Assembly (NCBI RefSeq): GCF_021502725.1
Contig: NZ_JAKFFS010000005.1
Coordinates: forward strand, 310,001-374,000
Origin: Dyadobacter sp. CY345
GTDB lineage: Bacteria > Bacteroidota > Bacteroidia > Cytophagales > Spirosomataceae
DNA: 64,000 bases
Direction: 5' to 3'
Shown: positions 36,001-44,177 of the stretch, piece by piece
Numbering within the stretch: position 1 is the first letter of the stretch
How the letters are laid out: every line of letters starts with the position of its first letter
The notes under the pieces: model-generated
Told to the model about the DNA's origin: nothing
What the model saw: the letters and a program-made list of their open reading frames with translations, nothing else
The model's database searches: none
Translations under genes and position numbers: made by a program

Positions 36001-36340
36001 GCACGACAGCAAACTCTTGCATGCTAAATAATGCTCTGAGTTTCATGCAGAGCACATTAAAAAGTCCCGCCTTATCCCGCATAGCTGCAATTTCGCTGCT
36101 TAAAGAAAGCAAGATGGACTTTTCATCTTCGTGAGGAGAACGATTCTTGATGACATAAGACAATTCAGCATGCAGACTTTGCAGAGAGTTCAGGTGTCTA
36201 TCAATCACCGAGGATAATTGTGCATTTTCATTTCGATCACTGAAATCTTTCTGGCTGCAAAGATCCGAATTTATGTCTACGCGTTTAAGGTAAGTCACCA
36301 TCGCTTTGTGAGTTAAGATAGAAAACTGAGTTTCATTCAT
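33074..36340 (-). CDS. Sigma-54-dependent activator with four GAF-like domains
   Basis: A 1088-residue regulator. Four GAF-like sensor units follow each other (about residues 70-245, 255-415, 420-585 and 595-760), each opened by a similar S-x-I-A-S-V-R-D-K stretch. Then come a coiled coil (EISSYKQQLEEEKIYLKEEIEI), an AAA+ domain with Walker A GETGTGKE (about 805), the sigma-54 contact loop GSFTGA in place of GAFTGA, and a C-terminal Fis-type HTH (GAAEILGVHPSTLNSKIKRLGI). It should open sigma-54 promoters in response to small ligands bound by the GAF domains. No receiver domain is present. Confidence 0.92.
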   Translation of the reverse strand: MNETQFSILTHKAMVTYLKRVDINSDLCSQKDFSDRNENAQLSSVIDRHLNSLQSLHAELSYVIKNRSPHEDEKSILLSLSSEIAAMRDKAGLFNVLCMKLRALFSMQEFAVVLISDEGETLYPYFMDVESHVVTTEDFPDFVYTNYPVDSLRDRITRSEDPFVINRKELFSQYPDLKYLTFCKENNIDDVIAVPLRFGNKKLGCLFFHQDTTNPDVIQSQLLKAFCAQISVAVSHVTATEEILRRDQDKSVLLNFSNDIASVRDKTGLALIIKKYLKNLFGIREYFISIKNDDNKTLSYFLHDIQGIEDNVHFQSIVNSRLPIANSLSEPVFQSDEPVVFDIDVLLKQGGLSTLSTAFWQTMGAKRIRGLRLKAGQQDVGILWTQADQMNDHLLKGISSQIAIAISNILANEEISRREAERELLLSINSDLASVRSNDDLLIVIKGKVKSLLGCSHTTLSIINEDKITASAFLLDPDSTARTHPDYEEISSARYVINDGIMNKTRINSRPVSFDLEVLDQCQKLPPYLRVNLESGLKEIVMARCTKEDDVFGFWLIHFKEKQEKNKFNLIESLANQISIAVCNIRANAEIQRREDEKSRLIAFSNAIASVRDKTTLAKIIKRQLFELFKIDDYVIHIPNEDRRTHNAILFDPESDYASQFPNPIINYNEGWGNWSDPDETIADGTIPASYISLRIGCEDIAVMHFRQSDVNQITIQQNLFKSICSQLAITVANVISNEKVSKQIAEISSYKQQLEEEKIYLKEEIEITQNYAEIIGESLAIQKTFRLIAQVAPSDSAVLLLGETGTGKELVARAIHNNSPRKNKMMVKVNCAALPANLIESELFGHERGSFTGATERRLGKFELANNGTLFLDEIGEMPLELQVKLLRALQEKEIERVGGKTTIKVDVRIIAATNRDLEKEMEEGRFRSDLFYRLNIFPIYLSSLRDRREDIPLLATHFIHRYSKKIGRKINTLTNRALQDLMEYSWPGNIRELEHLIERSILLSTGDTIKQIHLPVNKPKNYGAAHTEELKLKTIDENEREHILMTLKYCKGRVAGDFGAAEILGVHPSTLNSKIKRLGIKKEHFA

Positions 36341-36951
36341 ACCTCAATTTCTATACCTAAAATACAATATGCTGTCTATTAGTGAATTACCATTATTTAG
36401 ATATTTTTGTTAGTGATATTTCACTAATAATATCTTAAAATTGTTGACATTTCATTAATGCAACGTGTCTGATTACGGATGCGAAGTAATCTCCTCATCA
36501 GCTCACCAGAATTGAAAATTGAGTTTAAGTGAAAGATAAATGGTATTGCATTGTATTTAAATAAGAGAGGTCCCGACTTTCGTTGTCATCCCATACCGGA
36601 AGCATAAGCTAATACCGAATAATTCTCTGCGTCATTTCCCCGCCTGAAAAAAGCTGTTCGAATTCACTTACATCGTTCCGAGCATTACTATTGACTGATA
36701 GTACTGCCATCGTCTATTCGCGATATTTAACGGCGAAAATTTAGTCAAATATTCACAATTAGCTGAATTTCAATATTTTAATTATTGGCACAGTTCTGGA
36801 TTAAGTAATAGAGAAATGCAACTTCCCGGTTTGTGATGACGCCGGATTTTGAATCGAAATCCATAAGTTCAAATCGGAGCATTTGGTATCGCGAAAAATC
36901 AAAAATCTAAAAAACGCTATTAATCATTCTCTTCAACCTAATTTTCTCACC
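36341..36951. other. Divergent regulatory region of two regulator genes
   Basis: About 610 bases between the sigma-54 activator (minus) and an AraC gene (plus). It contains a perfect inverted repeat at 36410-36427 plus a related half site at about 36379-36390 (ATTAGTGAATTA). It also has a TTGGCAC element at 36785-36791 that recalls a sigma-54 -24 box but lacks a proper -12 box. No gene was seen. Confidence 0.45.
36410..36427. promoter_or_regulatory. Inverted repeat upstream of the four-GAF activator gene
   Basis: TTAGTGA and its complement TCACTAA flank a four-base spacer, 70-87 bases before the ATG of the sigma-54 activator. The arm recurs as ATTAGTGA about 30 bases away. Repeated TAGTGA arms suggest a regulator binding site, perhaps autoregulatory. 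Confidence 0.45.
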
Positions 36952-37863
36952 ATGAACCACGCGGAACTCAAATATCAGCAGATTGAGCTTTCTTCGAAAA
37001 GACCTTTCGGCCAGCTTATATCTAATAATCAAAAAATCAGGCTTCCATTTCAAATTAAAGAACTGGATTCGAATTCGTTTAATAATATGCACGCCGCCCC
37101 TTTCTCAGGGCTGCTGGGTTTGTACCAAATTATATGGATTAAAAAGGGAAATGGCCAGTTTAAAACAACATGGACCACACAAATTGTGAAGGACAACCGT
37201 GCCTATCTGCTCTCGCCTGGTCAGCCATACGAATTCCAATTCAACAGCGCCGTTGAAGGTTTTGCCATTTCATTTTCAGAGGATTTTTTGTGTCGGACCA
37301 GCTCTGAAACCTCTCGGGTACTACAATTATCGAACAGTAACGTGTTCGTGGAAATCTTGCTCGACAGAGATATGCAACCTGACGTGCAATTACTTATCGA
37401 ATCTATGCAGAAAGAGTACGTAAATCTTTATACATTAAAATCGGAAGTTTTAAGAAGTCTGTTAAAAATACTGCTGATCTATCTGTCGGGAAAAACCGTC
37501 CTAGAACCTGAATTTATTATACCAAACAATCGATTGGAGCAGCTGTTTATGGACTCGCTGAATTCAAAATTTACTGTCAAAAAAAGAGTTGTTGACTATG
37601 CGTCAGACTTGGCGATTAGCCCGAATCATCTTAATAGCGTGATTAAAAGGATTACGGGTTATTCTGTGAGTTATCATATTCAACAAAAAGTTATACTTGA
37701 AGCAAAAAAACGGGCAATGTATTCTTCAAAAAGTATGAAGGAAATTGCCTATGAACTTGGATTTGACGACACATCTCATTTTAGCAAATTCTTCAAAAAT
37801 TACAGCGGCGTCTGTTTTTCAGATTTTAAAAACAAGACTGGAAGGACCTTAAACAACGCATAA
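36952..37863 (+). CDS. AraC family transcriptional regulator
   Basis: From the ATG at 36952, a 303-residue protein with an N-terminal cupin-like domain (LYQIIWIKKGNGQFKTTWTTQIV, then AYLLSPGQPYEFQF) and a C-terminal AraC DNA-binding domain (ASDLAISPNHLNSVIKRITGYSV and MKEIAYELGFDDTSHFSKFFKNYSGV). A TTG at 36883 would add 23 unmatched residues. It lies divergent from the four-GAF activator and convergent with an NtrC-type regulator; its targets are not evident. Confidence 0.88.
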   Translation: MNHAELKYQQIELSSKRPFGQLISNNQKIRLPFQIKELDSNSFNNMHAAPFSGLLGLYQIIWIKKGNGQFKTTWTTQIVKDNRAYLLSPGQPYEFQFNSAVEGFAISFSEDFLCRTSSETSRVLQLSNSNVFVEILLDRDMQPDVQLLIESMQKEYVNLYTLKSEVLRSLLKILLIYLSGKTVLEPEFIIPNNRLEQLFMDSLNSKFTVKKRVVDYASDLAISPNHLNSVIKRITGYSVSYHIQQKVILEAKKRAMYSSKSMKEIAYELGFDDTSHFSKFFKNYSGVCFSDFKNKTGRTLNNA

Positions 37864-37983
37864 AATTACTCTAAATTGGTTAACAATTAACTTATAAAAA
37901 TGTTCGACAATATCATAACCCAATCCAATAAACGCAGAAATTTTCATTTGCAAGATCAGCGATGACAATTTCGCGAAATCTGA

Positions 37984-39363
37984 TCAAAAGCTCTTACCCT
38001 TTTGAATTCCTAACTTCTTCATTTTAGAATTTAGTGTTGACACATTGATATTCAGCAATTTCGCTGCACCGTCTTCCCCGTAAACTTTCCAGTCACATTT
38101 TTCCAAAACCCGAACAATATGATCGCGTTCATTTTCTTCAATAGTCTTGGTCCTTTCCGCTTCCACAGCCTTATCTGACTGACGGATACTTTTTGGTAAA
38201 ATAAGCGAATTAATTATTGATCCATTTGCAAGCAAAACACTTCTTGCCATCAGATTTTCCAGTTCGCGAACATTGCCAGGCCAGTGATAATCAAGAATAG
38301 CTTGAATTACATGATCGGCAAAACCGGTTATCGTCTTGCCTTCCTTCGTAGCATATTTCCGTAAAAAGTAATCCGCGAGAAGTAAAATGTCCGCCTTCCG
38401 TTCCCGTAATGGAGGCAATAATATTGGAAATACATTCAGACGATAATAAAGATCTAACCTGAACCGACCGGCAACGACCTCTTCTTCCAGATTTCTATTG
38501 GTTGCAGCAATTATTCTGACATTAATTTTTCTAACAGTACCTCCTATTCGTTCAATTTCCATTTCCTGCAATACACGAAGAAATTTTACCTGCAAATCCA
38601 TAGGTAATTCGCCAATTTCATCGAGAAAAATAGTTCCTTGATCGGCCTCTTCAAACTTCCCAACCCTTTTGTTCAACGCTCCTGTAAAAGCCCCTTTTTC
38701 ATGGCCAAAAAGTTCGGATTCAATTAAATTTGCCGGAAGGGCGGCGCAGTTGACAACCACAAGCGGTCTCAATTTTCGTTGAGACAGTTGGTGTATTCCT
38801 TTTGCAACAAGTTCCTTTCCGGTACCACTTTCTCCTAAAATCATTACCGAAATATCCGAATGTCCGACAATCCGGATATTCTCCAAAACGGACTGCATTT
38901 TTGGACTTTTACCAATAATGTCTTTCAACTCATCAGCTGGCTGAACAGTCTTCAGCTCTTTGAAGACTTTTGTTTTTTCGCTCAGATCCTGTTTCTGCTG
39001 ATGCAAATACCAGGCGACATCAAGCATAACCAAAACGTCTCTTTCTCTGAACGGTTTTACCAGAAAGCCATAAGGTTTTGTTGCCTTTGCAGCATCAAGA
39101 ATCTGACCGTTCGAATTGGCCGACAAGTAAACGAATGCAATATTTTTTTCAGTTAAACTCCTGGCGAGGTCAATACCGGTCAAACTTCCCTGTAAGAAAA
39201 TATCCAGCAATACGAGTTCCGGATTTTCCCTGGCGATAATTTTGAGCGCAATTGGAACGGAGCGCGCGATTGAGCAAACTTCGTAACCCGCACGTTCAAG
39301 AATCATCTGGAGATTATTAGCTTCAATGAACTGATCTTCGACGATTAAAATCTTTGTTTTCAA
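37984..39363 (-). CDS. NtrC-type response regulator (receiver, AAA+, Fis HTH)
   Basis: A 459-residue protein. The receiver domain (1-120) has KILIVEDQFIEANNL, the phosphoacceptor Asp in LVLLDIFLQG, and the Lys in FLVKPFRE. A sigma-54 AAA+ domain (about 150-385) carries Walker A GESGTGKE, an intact GAFTGA loop and the arginine-finger region. The Fis-type HTH is at the C terminus (AAKLLNINVSTLNSKMKKLGI). The AAA+ and HTH parts are close to those of the four-GAF activator 1.6 kb away, so both may serve similar sigma-54 promoters. Confidence 0.93.
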   Translation of the reverse strand: MKTKILIVEDQFIEANNLQMILERAGYEVCSIARSVPIALKIIARENPELVLLDIFLQGSLTGIDLARSLTEKNIAFVYLSANSNGQILDAAKATKPYGFLVKPFRERDVLVMLDVAWYLHQQKQDLSEKTKVFKELKTVQPADELKDIIGKSPKMQSVLENIRIVGHSDISVMILGESGTGKELVAKGIHQLSQRKLRPLVVVNCAALPANLIESELFGHEKGAFTGALNKRVGKFEEADQGTIFLDEIGELPMDLQVKFLRVLQEMEIERIGGTVRKINVRIIAATNRNLEEEVVAGRFRLDLYYRLNVFPILLPPLRERKADILLLADYFLRKYATKEGKTITGFADHVIQAILDYHWPGNVRELENLMARSVLLANGSIINSLILPKSIRQSDKAVEAERTKTIEENERDHIVRVLEKCDWKVYGEDGAAKLLNINVSTLNSKMKKLGIQKGKSF

Positions 39364-39589
39364 TGGTGGTATATAGCTTCATTTGACATAGACAACAGAC
39401 CATTCAACCCTTAAATACATCCTCGTATCTGATAAATTTAATAATTATTCCAGAAATAAAAAAATGTAAAATCAAATAGATCGTATGTTTAAGAGGTTGT
39501 CGTCTACAACGCAAATCTTTGAGAAAACAAGCCTTTTGTCTAACTCATTAAAGGACTGATAAATCACTTTTTATTAGCCGAACTCACTT

Positions 39590-39973
39590 TCAAAATTCGT
39601 CTACAATTAATTTATCAAGATTAAGCAAAGTCTCTAATTGGGGAGATAGAGAATACCTTTTTTGAAAATACCAACCCGCGTTATAAGCGATCCACCTCTT
39701 GTGACTTGAATCCTCCCATACAATTATTTTCAACGGCAGATCAAGGGCCGCCACCGGATTTTCCGCCATGATCTGTGAACCGCCATGGGGATTGCCAAAC
39801 AATATGAATTCTAAGGGTAAAATCTTCTGACCAGCATTATAAGACTCTGTTTGCTGGTTTATTCTGGCATAAATTGTCGCGCCTTTGTTCTGCAATAAAA
39901 TGACAAGTCGATTCGTAGCATCTTCAACAGAATAATCAGTGGGCCTAATTATAACCCCGTCATAATTTTCCAT
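39590..39973 (-). CDS. DUF302 domain protein
   Basis: A 127-residue protein of the DUF302 family: YSVEDATNRLVILLQNKGATIYARINQQ, then LEFILFGNPHGGSQIMAENPVAALDLPLKIIVWED. The GNP-x-x-GS-x-x-M motif is the family hallmark. There is no signal peptide. The function is unknown; DUF302 proteins often accompany stress and redox genes. An inverted repeat lies 64-78 bases upstream of its ATG. Confidence 0.87.
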   Translation of the reverse strand: MENYDGVIIRPTDYSVEDATNRLVILLQNKGATIYARINQQTESYNAGQKILPLEFILFGNPHGGSQIMAENPVAALDLPLKIIVWEDSSHKRWIAYNAGWYFQKRYSLSPQLETLLNLDKLIVDEF

Positions 39974-40036
39974 ACCTTATATTTATCTTAACTGATTATT
40001 TTTGAAAGCTTTTCGAATGACAAATCTGGTTAAGTT

Positions 40037-40051
40037 TTTCACGTCGTGAAA
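40037..40051. promoter_or_regulatory. Inverted repeat upstream of DUF302 gene
   Basis: TTTCACG and its complement CGTGAAA flank a single T, giving a 15-base near-perfect palindrome upstream of the minus-strand DUF302 gene. It resembles an operator of a dimeric regulator. Confidence 0.4.
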
Positions 40052-40139
40052 TTTTCTAATATCTGACATCCTTTGCCCAGGCAATAAAAGATTACTGCTT
40101 TTATATATTCCAAAGATGGTAAATTCCAGTCTGCTTTAA

Positions 40140-41096
40140 TTAAACCCCTTTATACACCAGATATGTAAAAGTCGCACCGCTAATAACGAATCCACCCCAC
40201 TTTGCGTCATACGCCGCTGTTGGTTTGCTTGCCACTATCTCTTCAAGTGACTTGCCCTCTTTTTTTTGCTTCGCAACTTTTTCCCGTATCGTTACAAGCA
40301 TTTCATGAAAGGCAACTAGATCTGCCCTATTTCCAACTTCGCCATGGCCTGGAACGACGATGGTTTTGTTCGTAGTACGTTCAATATTGGCCTGGGCAGC
40401 CAGAATCATACCGTCAATATTTCCACCGGTAGAATAATCAATAAACGGATAGTAACTATTCCATAAAGTATCTGCAACGTGTAAAACATCCGCTTTGGGA
40501 AAGTAGATGGATAAATCACTATCGGTGTGTGCAGGTTTATATTTTTTTATCTGAATTGATTCACCGTTGAAGTCAACCATATGCTGATCCTTAAACAGAA
40601 CAGTTGGAAGCCCATCTCTTGGCGCAGGAGGAAATGTATAATCCCAATCATCAACCTTAACTGTCGTTTCAAGGTGCTTTCTGGTGTTTTCATGGGCAAT
40701 GATGGTTGCGCCTTCTTCATGTACCCAGGCGTTTCCATCTGCATGGTCAAAATGCCAATGGCTGTTAATTAACATCTTAATCGGATCACCGCTCAGAGAG
40801 TTTAGAGCGTTTAAAACATTAGGTCTTGACACACCGATTCCGGCATCAACCATCAGTTTGCCGTCCGGACCATGCAGAACCGAAATATTGCCGCCTGAGC
40901 CTTCCAATACACTCACGTTACCTCTCAATTTTGTTACGTTAATTTTAGCTGTTGCCGCAGCTCGCATAATGGTTATAACCGGACTTTCTTTTTGAGAAAA
41001 TAAGCTTTCAGGGCGCGTAAGTATTGCCGTTGATATCAGTCCCGCCGTTGCGATAAACCTTCGCCGGCTAATAGTATCTTCATTTTGATTGCTCAT
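40140..41096 (-). CDS. Exported metallo-beta-lactamase-fold hydrolase
   Basis: A 318-residue protein with a twin-arginine signal (SRRRFIATAGLISTAILTRP). It has the MBL metal site: NSHWHFDHADGNAW (H-x-H-x-D-H, about residue 118), a later His in KPAHTDSDLSIYFP and a terminal His in VVPGHGEVGN. It probably hydrolyses or transforms an ester, lactone or related small molecule in the periplasm. A 30-codon remnant of a paralogue lies at 22098-22191. Confidence 0.9.
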   Translation of the reverse strand: MSNQNEDTISRRRFIATAGLISTAILTRPESLFSQKESPVITIMRAAATAKINVTKLRGNVSVLEGSGGNISVLHGPDGKLMVDAGIGVSRPNVLNALNSLSGDPIKMLINSHWHFDHADGNAWVHEEGATIIAHENTRKHLETTVKVDDWDYTFPPAPRDGLPTVLFKDQHMVDFNGESIQIKKYKPAHTDSDLSIYFPKADVLHVADTLWNSYYPFIDYSTGGNIDGMILAAQANIERTTNKTIVVPGHGEVGNRADLVAFHEMLVTIREKVAKQKKEGKSLEEIVASKPTAAYDAKWGGFVISGATFTYLVYKGV

Positions 41097-41500
41097 AGCA
41101 TAATTAAATCTAAAATTTTAAAAAAAGTAAATAATACAAATCATCAGGCTATGGCTCAGCTTTTGAAAAATTAACGGAGCATTCGCTATTGTATATACGT
41201 AAAGGATAAATCGGTATTAATAAATGACCCAATCTGATCAGGTATTTTTTTTCTGGTTCTGTACTGGGCGTTATTCAAGCTGATTAAGCTTGTTAGTCAT
41301 CAATTACTATACCATATCGTAATCAATTAATAATCAGTTTGTTATACATAAAATTGATTTAAAATGTCAGCGATATATCACCGTTTCGTGAATAGATGGT
41401 GAAATAGCAATTAAAAAGCGACCGAAGGATTTTGAGAAGAAAGATTTCAATTACATGTCTTAAATGCAGAAATCAAAACGCTTAGTCAAATGTCATAAAA

Positions 41501-41530
41501 ATGACGGCAAGGAACATGCCCTGCCGCCAT
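41501..41530 (-). terminator. Terminator hairpin in the intergenic region
   Basis: A 12-base stem, ATGACGGCAAGG against CCCTGCCGCCAT, has two G-T pairs when read as minus-strand RNA and a six-base loop. On the minus strand it is followed by TTTTTA. It ends some minus-strand transcript, although no accepted gene precedes it. Confidence 0.7.
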
Positions 41531-41810
41531 TATAAACTACAATGAATTTCTTTAAAATCTTTTCCGGGTTAAGCAGTATTAGAATTATGCCGTGTACATT
41601 CGGTACGGACGAAAATCCCATTCCAGAAGTTGATTGTGATAAGTCGTTTGTACTCTCATTCGCGACCTTAGGACACATTGAGGTAAAATCTCCACTGCCA
41701 GATATTTCAATCCAGATAATAATTTTTAAATCGCTGTTTAACGGCGCTTCACCATGAATTGAGATTTTTTTTGACCTATTACCTATATTTTGTAACTGTC
41801 GGCACAACTT

Positions 41811-41825
41811 TTTGCTATAATATAG
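41811..41825 (+). promoter_or_regulatory. GGCAY-T-run motif upstream of a receiver gene
   Basis: GGCACAACTTTTTGC closely matches the motif in front of the stress genes at 46-57 kb. It is 210 bases before the ATG of the receiver gene, further than the others, and is followed within ten bases by an inverted repeat. Confidence 0.4.
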
Positions 41826-41834
41826 AGAACAGCA

Positions 41835-41854
41835 GATGCTGTAATGACAGCATC
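41835..41854. promoter_or_regulatory. Inverted repeat near a putative transcription start
   Basis: GATGCTGT and its complement ACAGCATC flank a four-base AATG spacer, a perfect 8-base hairpin or operator. It directly follows the GGCAC motif, so it would lie at the start of a 200-base leader or act as an operator of that promoter. Confidence 0.45.
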
Positions 41855-42036
41855 TTAGAGAGGATACACCTGGCAGAAAAACATGACAGTATACGATCCT
41901 TATAGCAATCGAAGGCAGGTTGAAGCCTTGTCAGAACGAAACTAAGCTCCGGGCAAAAATGAGCCTGAACACATAGTTCAATATTATTGAATGCTACGAA
42001 TAAACTTCACCTACAACTTAACCAGCTACATTAAAG

Positions 42037-42522
42037 ATGCAAAAAGAAATATTTTTGGTAGAAGATTCAGCCGATTTTCGCCAGATCGTACGCGTTATTT
42101 TTGACAAATTCCTGCCTGAATATAAAATCCGATCTTTTCAGGGAGCTCACGAATTGTATAAATACATGGTTTTACAATCGGATGAAAATTTCCGTGGAAG
42201 GCGGCCGGTACTAATTATACTTGATTTGAAAATGCTTACACTTAGCGGACTGGAGGTCGTGAAAATGTTGCGAAAAACGCCATCGAACGCGGTTACGCAG
42301 TGGCAAACCATACCAATAATTATGTTAAGCGCGCTGGCCAACCAGGAAGATATTAACAATTGTTACCTTGCAGGTGCCACGTCATTTTTTAGTAAACCTG
42401 TGGAATTAGACGACTTGAAACAATTGCTGATTCGTATCTGCCATTATTGGGTCGATCATAATAAACTTGCAACTGTCTCCACGCAATCAACATCTGCAAC
42501 TGTTATGAAATTTCACCCATAA
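42037..42522 (+). CDS. Single-domain response regulator (receiver only)
   Basis: A 161-residue receiver: EIFLVEDSADFRQIV with the acidic pocket, phosphoacceptor Asp in VLIILDLKMLTLSG, Thr/Ser position in IPIIMLSALA and conserved Lys in FFSKPVELDD. No output domain follows, only a short Ser/Thr-rich tail. It resembles Rcp1-type receivers and the product of 47527-47955. It may be a phosphate shuttle for one of the kinases in the window, or a protein-binding switch. Confidence 0.9.
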   Translation: MQKEIFLVEDSADFRQIVRVIFDKFLPEYKIRSFQGAHELYKYMVLQSDENFRGRRPVLIILDLKMLTLSGLEVVKMLRKTPSNAVTQWQTIPIIMLSALANQEDINNCYLAGATSFFSKPVELDDLKQLLIRICHYWVDHNKLATVSTQSTSATVMKFHP

Positions 42523-42559
42523 TTGGTTAATGTTCTTGTAACCACAAATCAAAATTGCC

Positions 42560-42973
42560 TCAGTTCCGGGTCATTATATCCATGGCGTCCTCTAATATCA
42601 GTTCTTTATCATCCAGAGATCTGCGCTTCGATTTTTCTACCAGATAATAGACTTTCGTACCAAATGGCTGTTGATCAGATGTATATGAACGTCTGTCCTG
42701 ATAGATATTTTTATCAGATGGCAAGTGACCGTAAGTTGTATTGTAAACTGACAGAAACTCCGCTAAGGCATAAAACATGCTTTGACACCAATTTGAATCT
42801 TCTTGCACACTCCCCTTTCCTGCAACCTGCGATCCGGCATAAATATGCTTTGGTATCAGAACTCTATATACATACAACTCACCCGTTTCCAAATGCAACA
42901 TTTTAAATATCCCTAAAAATCCGGTCGGCACACTATTCGGGACAACTTTTGATGAAAATACCAGCGTCTTCAT
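42560..42973 (-). CDS. Hypothetical protein
   Basis: A 137-residue open frame not recognised as any family: MKTLVFSSKVVPNSVPTG, then LETGELYVYRVLIPKHIYAG and VYYLVEKSKRRSLDDKELILEDAMD. It has no signal peptide or membrane helix. Its composition and charged C-terminal helix look like those of a real small protein more than the opposing plus-strand frame (42523-42906), which is Tyr-, Cys- and His-rich. It converges with the receiver gene. I rate it as probable but unproven. Confidence 0.4.
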   Translation of the reverse strand: MKTLVFSSKVVPNSVPTGFLGIFKMLHLETGELYVYRVLIPKHIYAGSQVAGKGSVQEDSNWCQSMFYALAEFLSVYNTTYGHLPSDKNIYQDRRSYTSDQQPFGTKVYYLVEKSKRRSLDDKELILEDAMDIMTRN

Positions 42974-43344
42974 TTATAATAACTTGTGGTTTCGTGAATA
43001 GGATCTATTGATTTTTTCGAAAACTTTTATGCCAATACGTGGGGTATTTCAAAAATTATTTTCGTAAAATCGACACTTATGAGTTATCTCCAGTCAGGGC
43101 AAACTGAATCGTTTAAGAATAAGCCTATTATTCTGTTAAAAAAGGATTGGAAAGTTCGTTCAATAATACAATTGGCATATTATTTGAGTGTACTATATTG
43201 TATTCGCACTACCGAGTGAAGAATGGGTGCTTCTATCCGATTCAACTTACAGTTAGGAAAAAACCTATCATATAAAGCTCCTGACAATACCTTTCAAAAG
43301 CCAAATATCGGCAATCTTACCAATAACAGCAGGACGCTTCCCTT
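42974..43344. other. Intergenic region before the PAS gene
   Basis: About 370 bases without a gene. At 43172-43187 TTGGCATATTATTTGA has GG and GA at sigma-54-like spacing and may belong to the promoter of the PAS protein gene. GTTTCGTGAATAG at 42989-43001 also occurs at 41393-41405 in the previous long intergenic region. Confidence 0.35.
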
Positions 43345-44064
43345 GTGAATTTCATGAAATGTGCCTTGTCAATAATCAATCTTACCAACCTGATCATGAA
43401 TCAAGGACGAAATACAAAATACCAAGTAATGCAGAATACGCAGCCTGATGCGAGACATGGCGAAACTTCACCTCAGGAAGAAACAATTAACGAGAAAATA
43501 TTGGCTCATACTACCGCATTGTTAAGAATTTCTAACCCGGTTGGGAATAGTAAATATATCAACAAGGCCTGGATAGATTACACTGGATCAACCTTTTCAA
43601 ATGAGCATGACTTCACGGAAAATATGCATCCAGAAAGTCGCAGACTATATAAAAATGCCTGGCAACAGGCTGTTTCTGAAAACAAAGAGTTCAGCATCAC
43701 CTACATGCTTTTACATCGCAGCGGCGAATATCGCTGGATTTGCGAATACACACGGCCTATTTATACGAACGGAGTTTGTGAAGAATATCTTTGTACAGGA
43801 ATTGATATCCATGACTACAAAGCGCATGACGAACATTTTATTAATAAGTGGACGTCTATTTTAAGAACAAATTTCCACGACTTGCGTGGTGCTATTGGTA
43901 TCGTGTCGGGAGCCTCGGGACTTCTGCAACTTATGGAAAAAAAAGAAGACAGGGATTATACTCTGGAAATGATCCGGCGCAACGTAACGCAAATCCAGGT
44001 TTTAATGGATCAGTTACTTGCTCAGTTCGCGTCTGAAAAAAATGAACACACAAGAAATAGTTGA
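43345..44064 (+). CDS. PAS-domain protein with a truncated histidine kinase core
   Basis: A 239-residue protein. A PAS fold (about residues 55-165) shows ALLRISNPVGNSKYINKAWIDYTGS, NMHPESRRLYKNAW, YRWICEYTRPIY and CTGIDIHDYK. It is followed by a single DHp-like helix pair with HDLRGAIGIVSGASGLLQLM and ends soon after. The ATP-binding domain is absent, so it cannot autophosphorylate in the usual way. It may dimerise with another kinase or act as a phosphotransfer protein. The GTG at 43345, ATG at 43354 and ATG at 43396 are all possible starts. Confidence 0.78.
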   Translation: MNFMKCALSIINLTNLIMNQGRNTKYQVMQNTQPDARHGETSPQEETINEKILAHTTALLRISNPVGNSKYINKAWIDYTGSTFSNEHDFTENMHPESRRLYKNAWQQAVSENKEFSITYMLLHRSGEYRWICEYTRPIYTNGVCEEYLCTGIDIHDYKAHDEHFINKWTSILRTNFHDLRGAIGIVSGASGLLQLMEKKEDRDYTLEMIRRNVTQIQVLMDQLLAQFASEKNEHTRNS

Positions 44065-44131
44065 AACATTGCCACTAATGTTTGATAAGAATAGATCATC
44101 ACGAATACTGTTAATAAAGTAATGACCAAAA

Positions 44132-44157
44132 AAGAGCGCCCTTTTAGTTGCGCTCTT
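44132..44157 (-). terminator. Terminator of the DUF4142 operon
   Basis: An 8-base stem, AAGAGCGC and its complement, closes a ten-base loop. On the minus strand it is followed by TTTTTTGG. It lies about 20 bases beyond the stop of the DUF4142 gene and may also serve the converging PAS gene. Confidence 0.78.
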
Positions 44158-44177
44158 GATTCTTCAAAGACGAAATG

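Larger units (their letters stand above)
41097..42036. other. Long intergenic region with hairpins and a promoter-like motif
   Basis: About 940 bases with no accepted gene. It contains a minus-strand terminator (41501-41530), a GGCAC-T-run motif (41811-41825) like those of the stress genes, and an inverted repeat (41835-41854). Opposing open frames at 41493-41807 (minus) and 41542-41757 (plus) have no family resemblance; the minus frame reads straight through the terminator stem. The region may encode an untranslated RNA or a long leader for the receiver gene at 42037. Confidence 0.45.

Noticed and set aside
36785..36802. TTGGCAC-like sigma-54 promoter before the AraC gene
   Set aside because: The -24 half is good but the -12 half reads TGGA where TTGC is needed, and it lacks the T run of the stress motif.
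41493..41807. Minus-strand open frame of 104 codons and an opposing plus-strand frame of 71 codons (41542-41757)
   Set aside because: Neither resembles a known family, and the minus-strand frame runs through both arms of a terminator hairpin at 41501-41530. A real gene would end before it.
42523..42906. Plus-strand open frame of 127 codons opposite the hypothetical gene at 42560-42973
   Set aside because: It begins directly after the receiver stop codon, is very rich in Tyr, Cys and His, and overlaps a more plausible minus-strand frame; it looks like a shadow.
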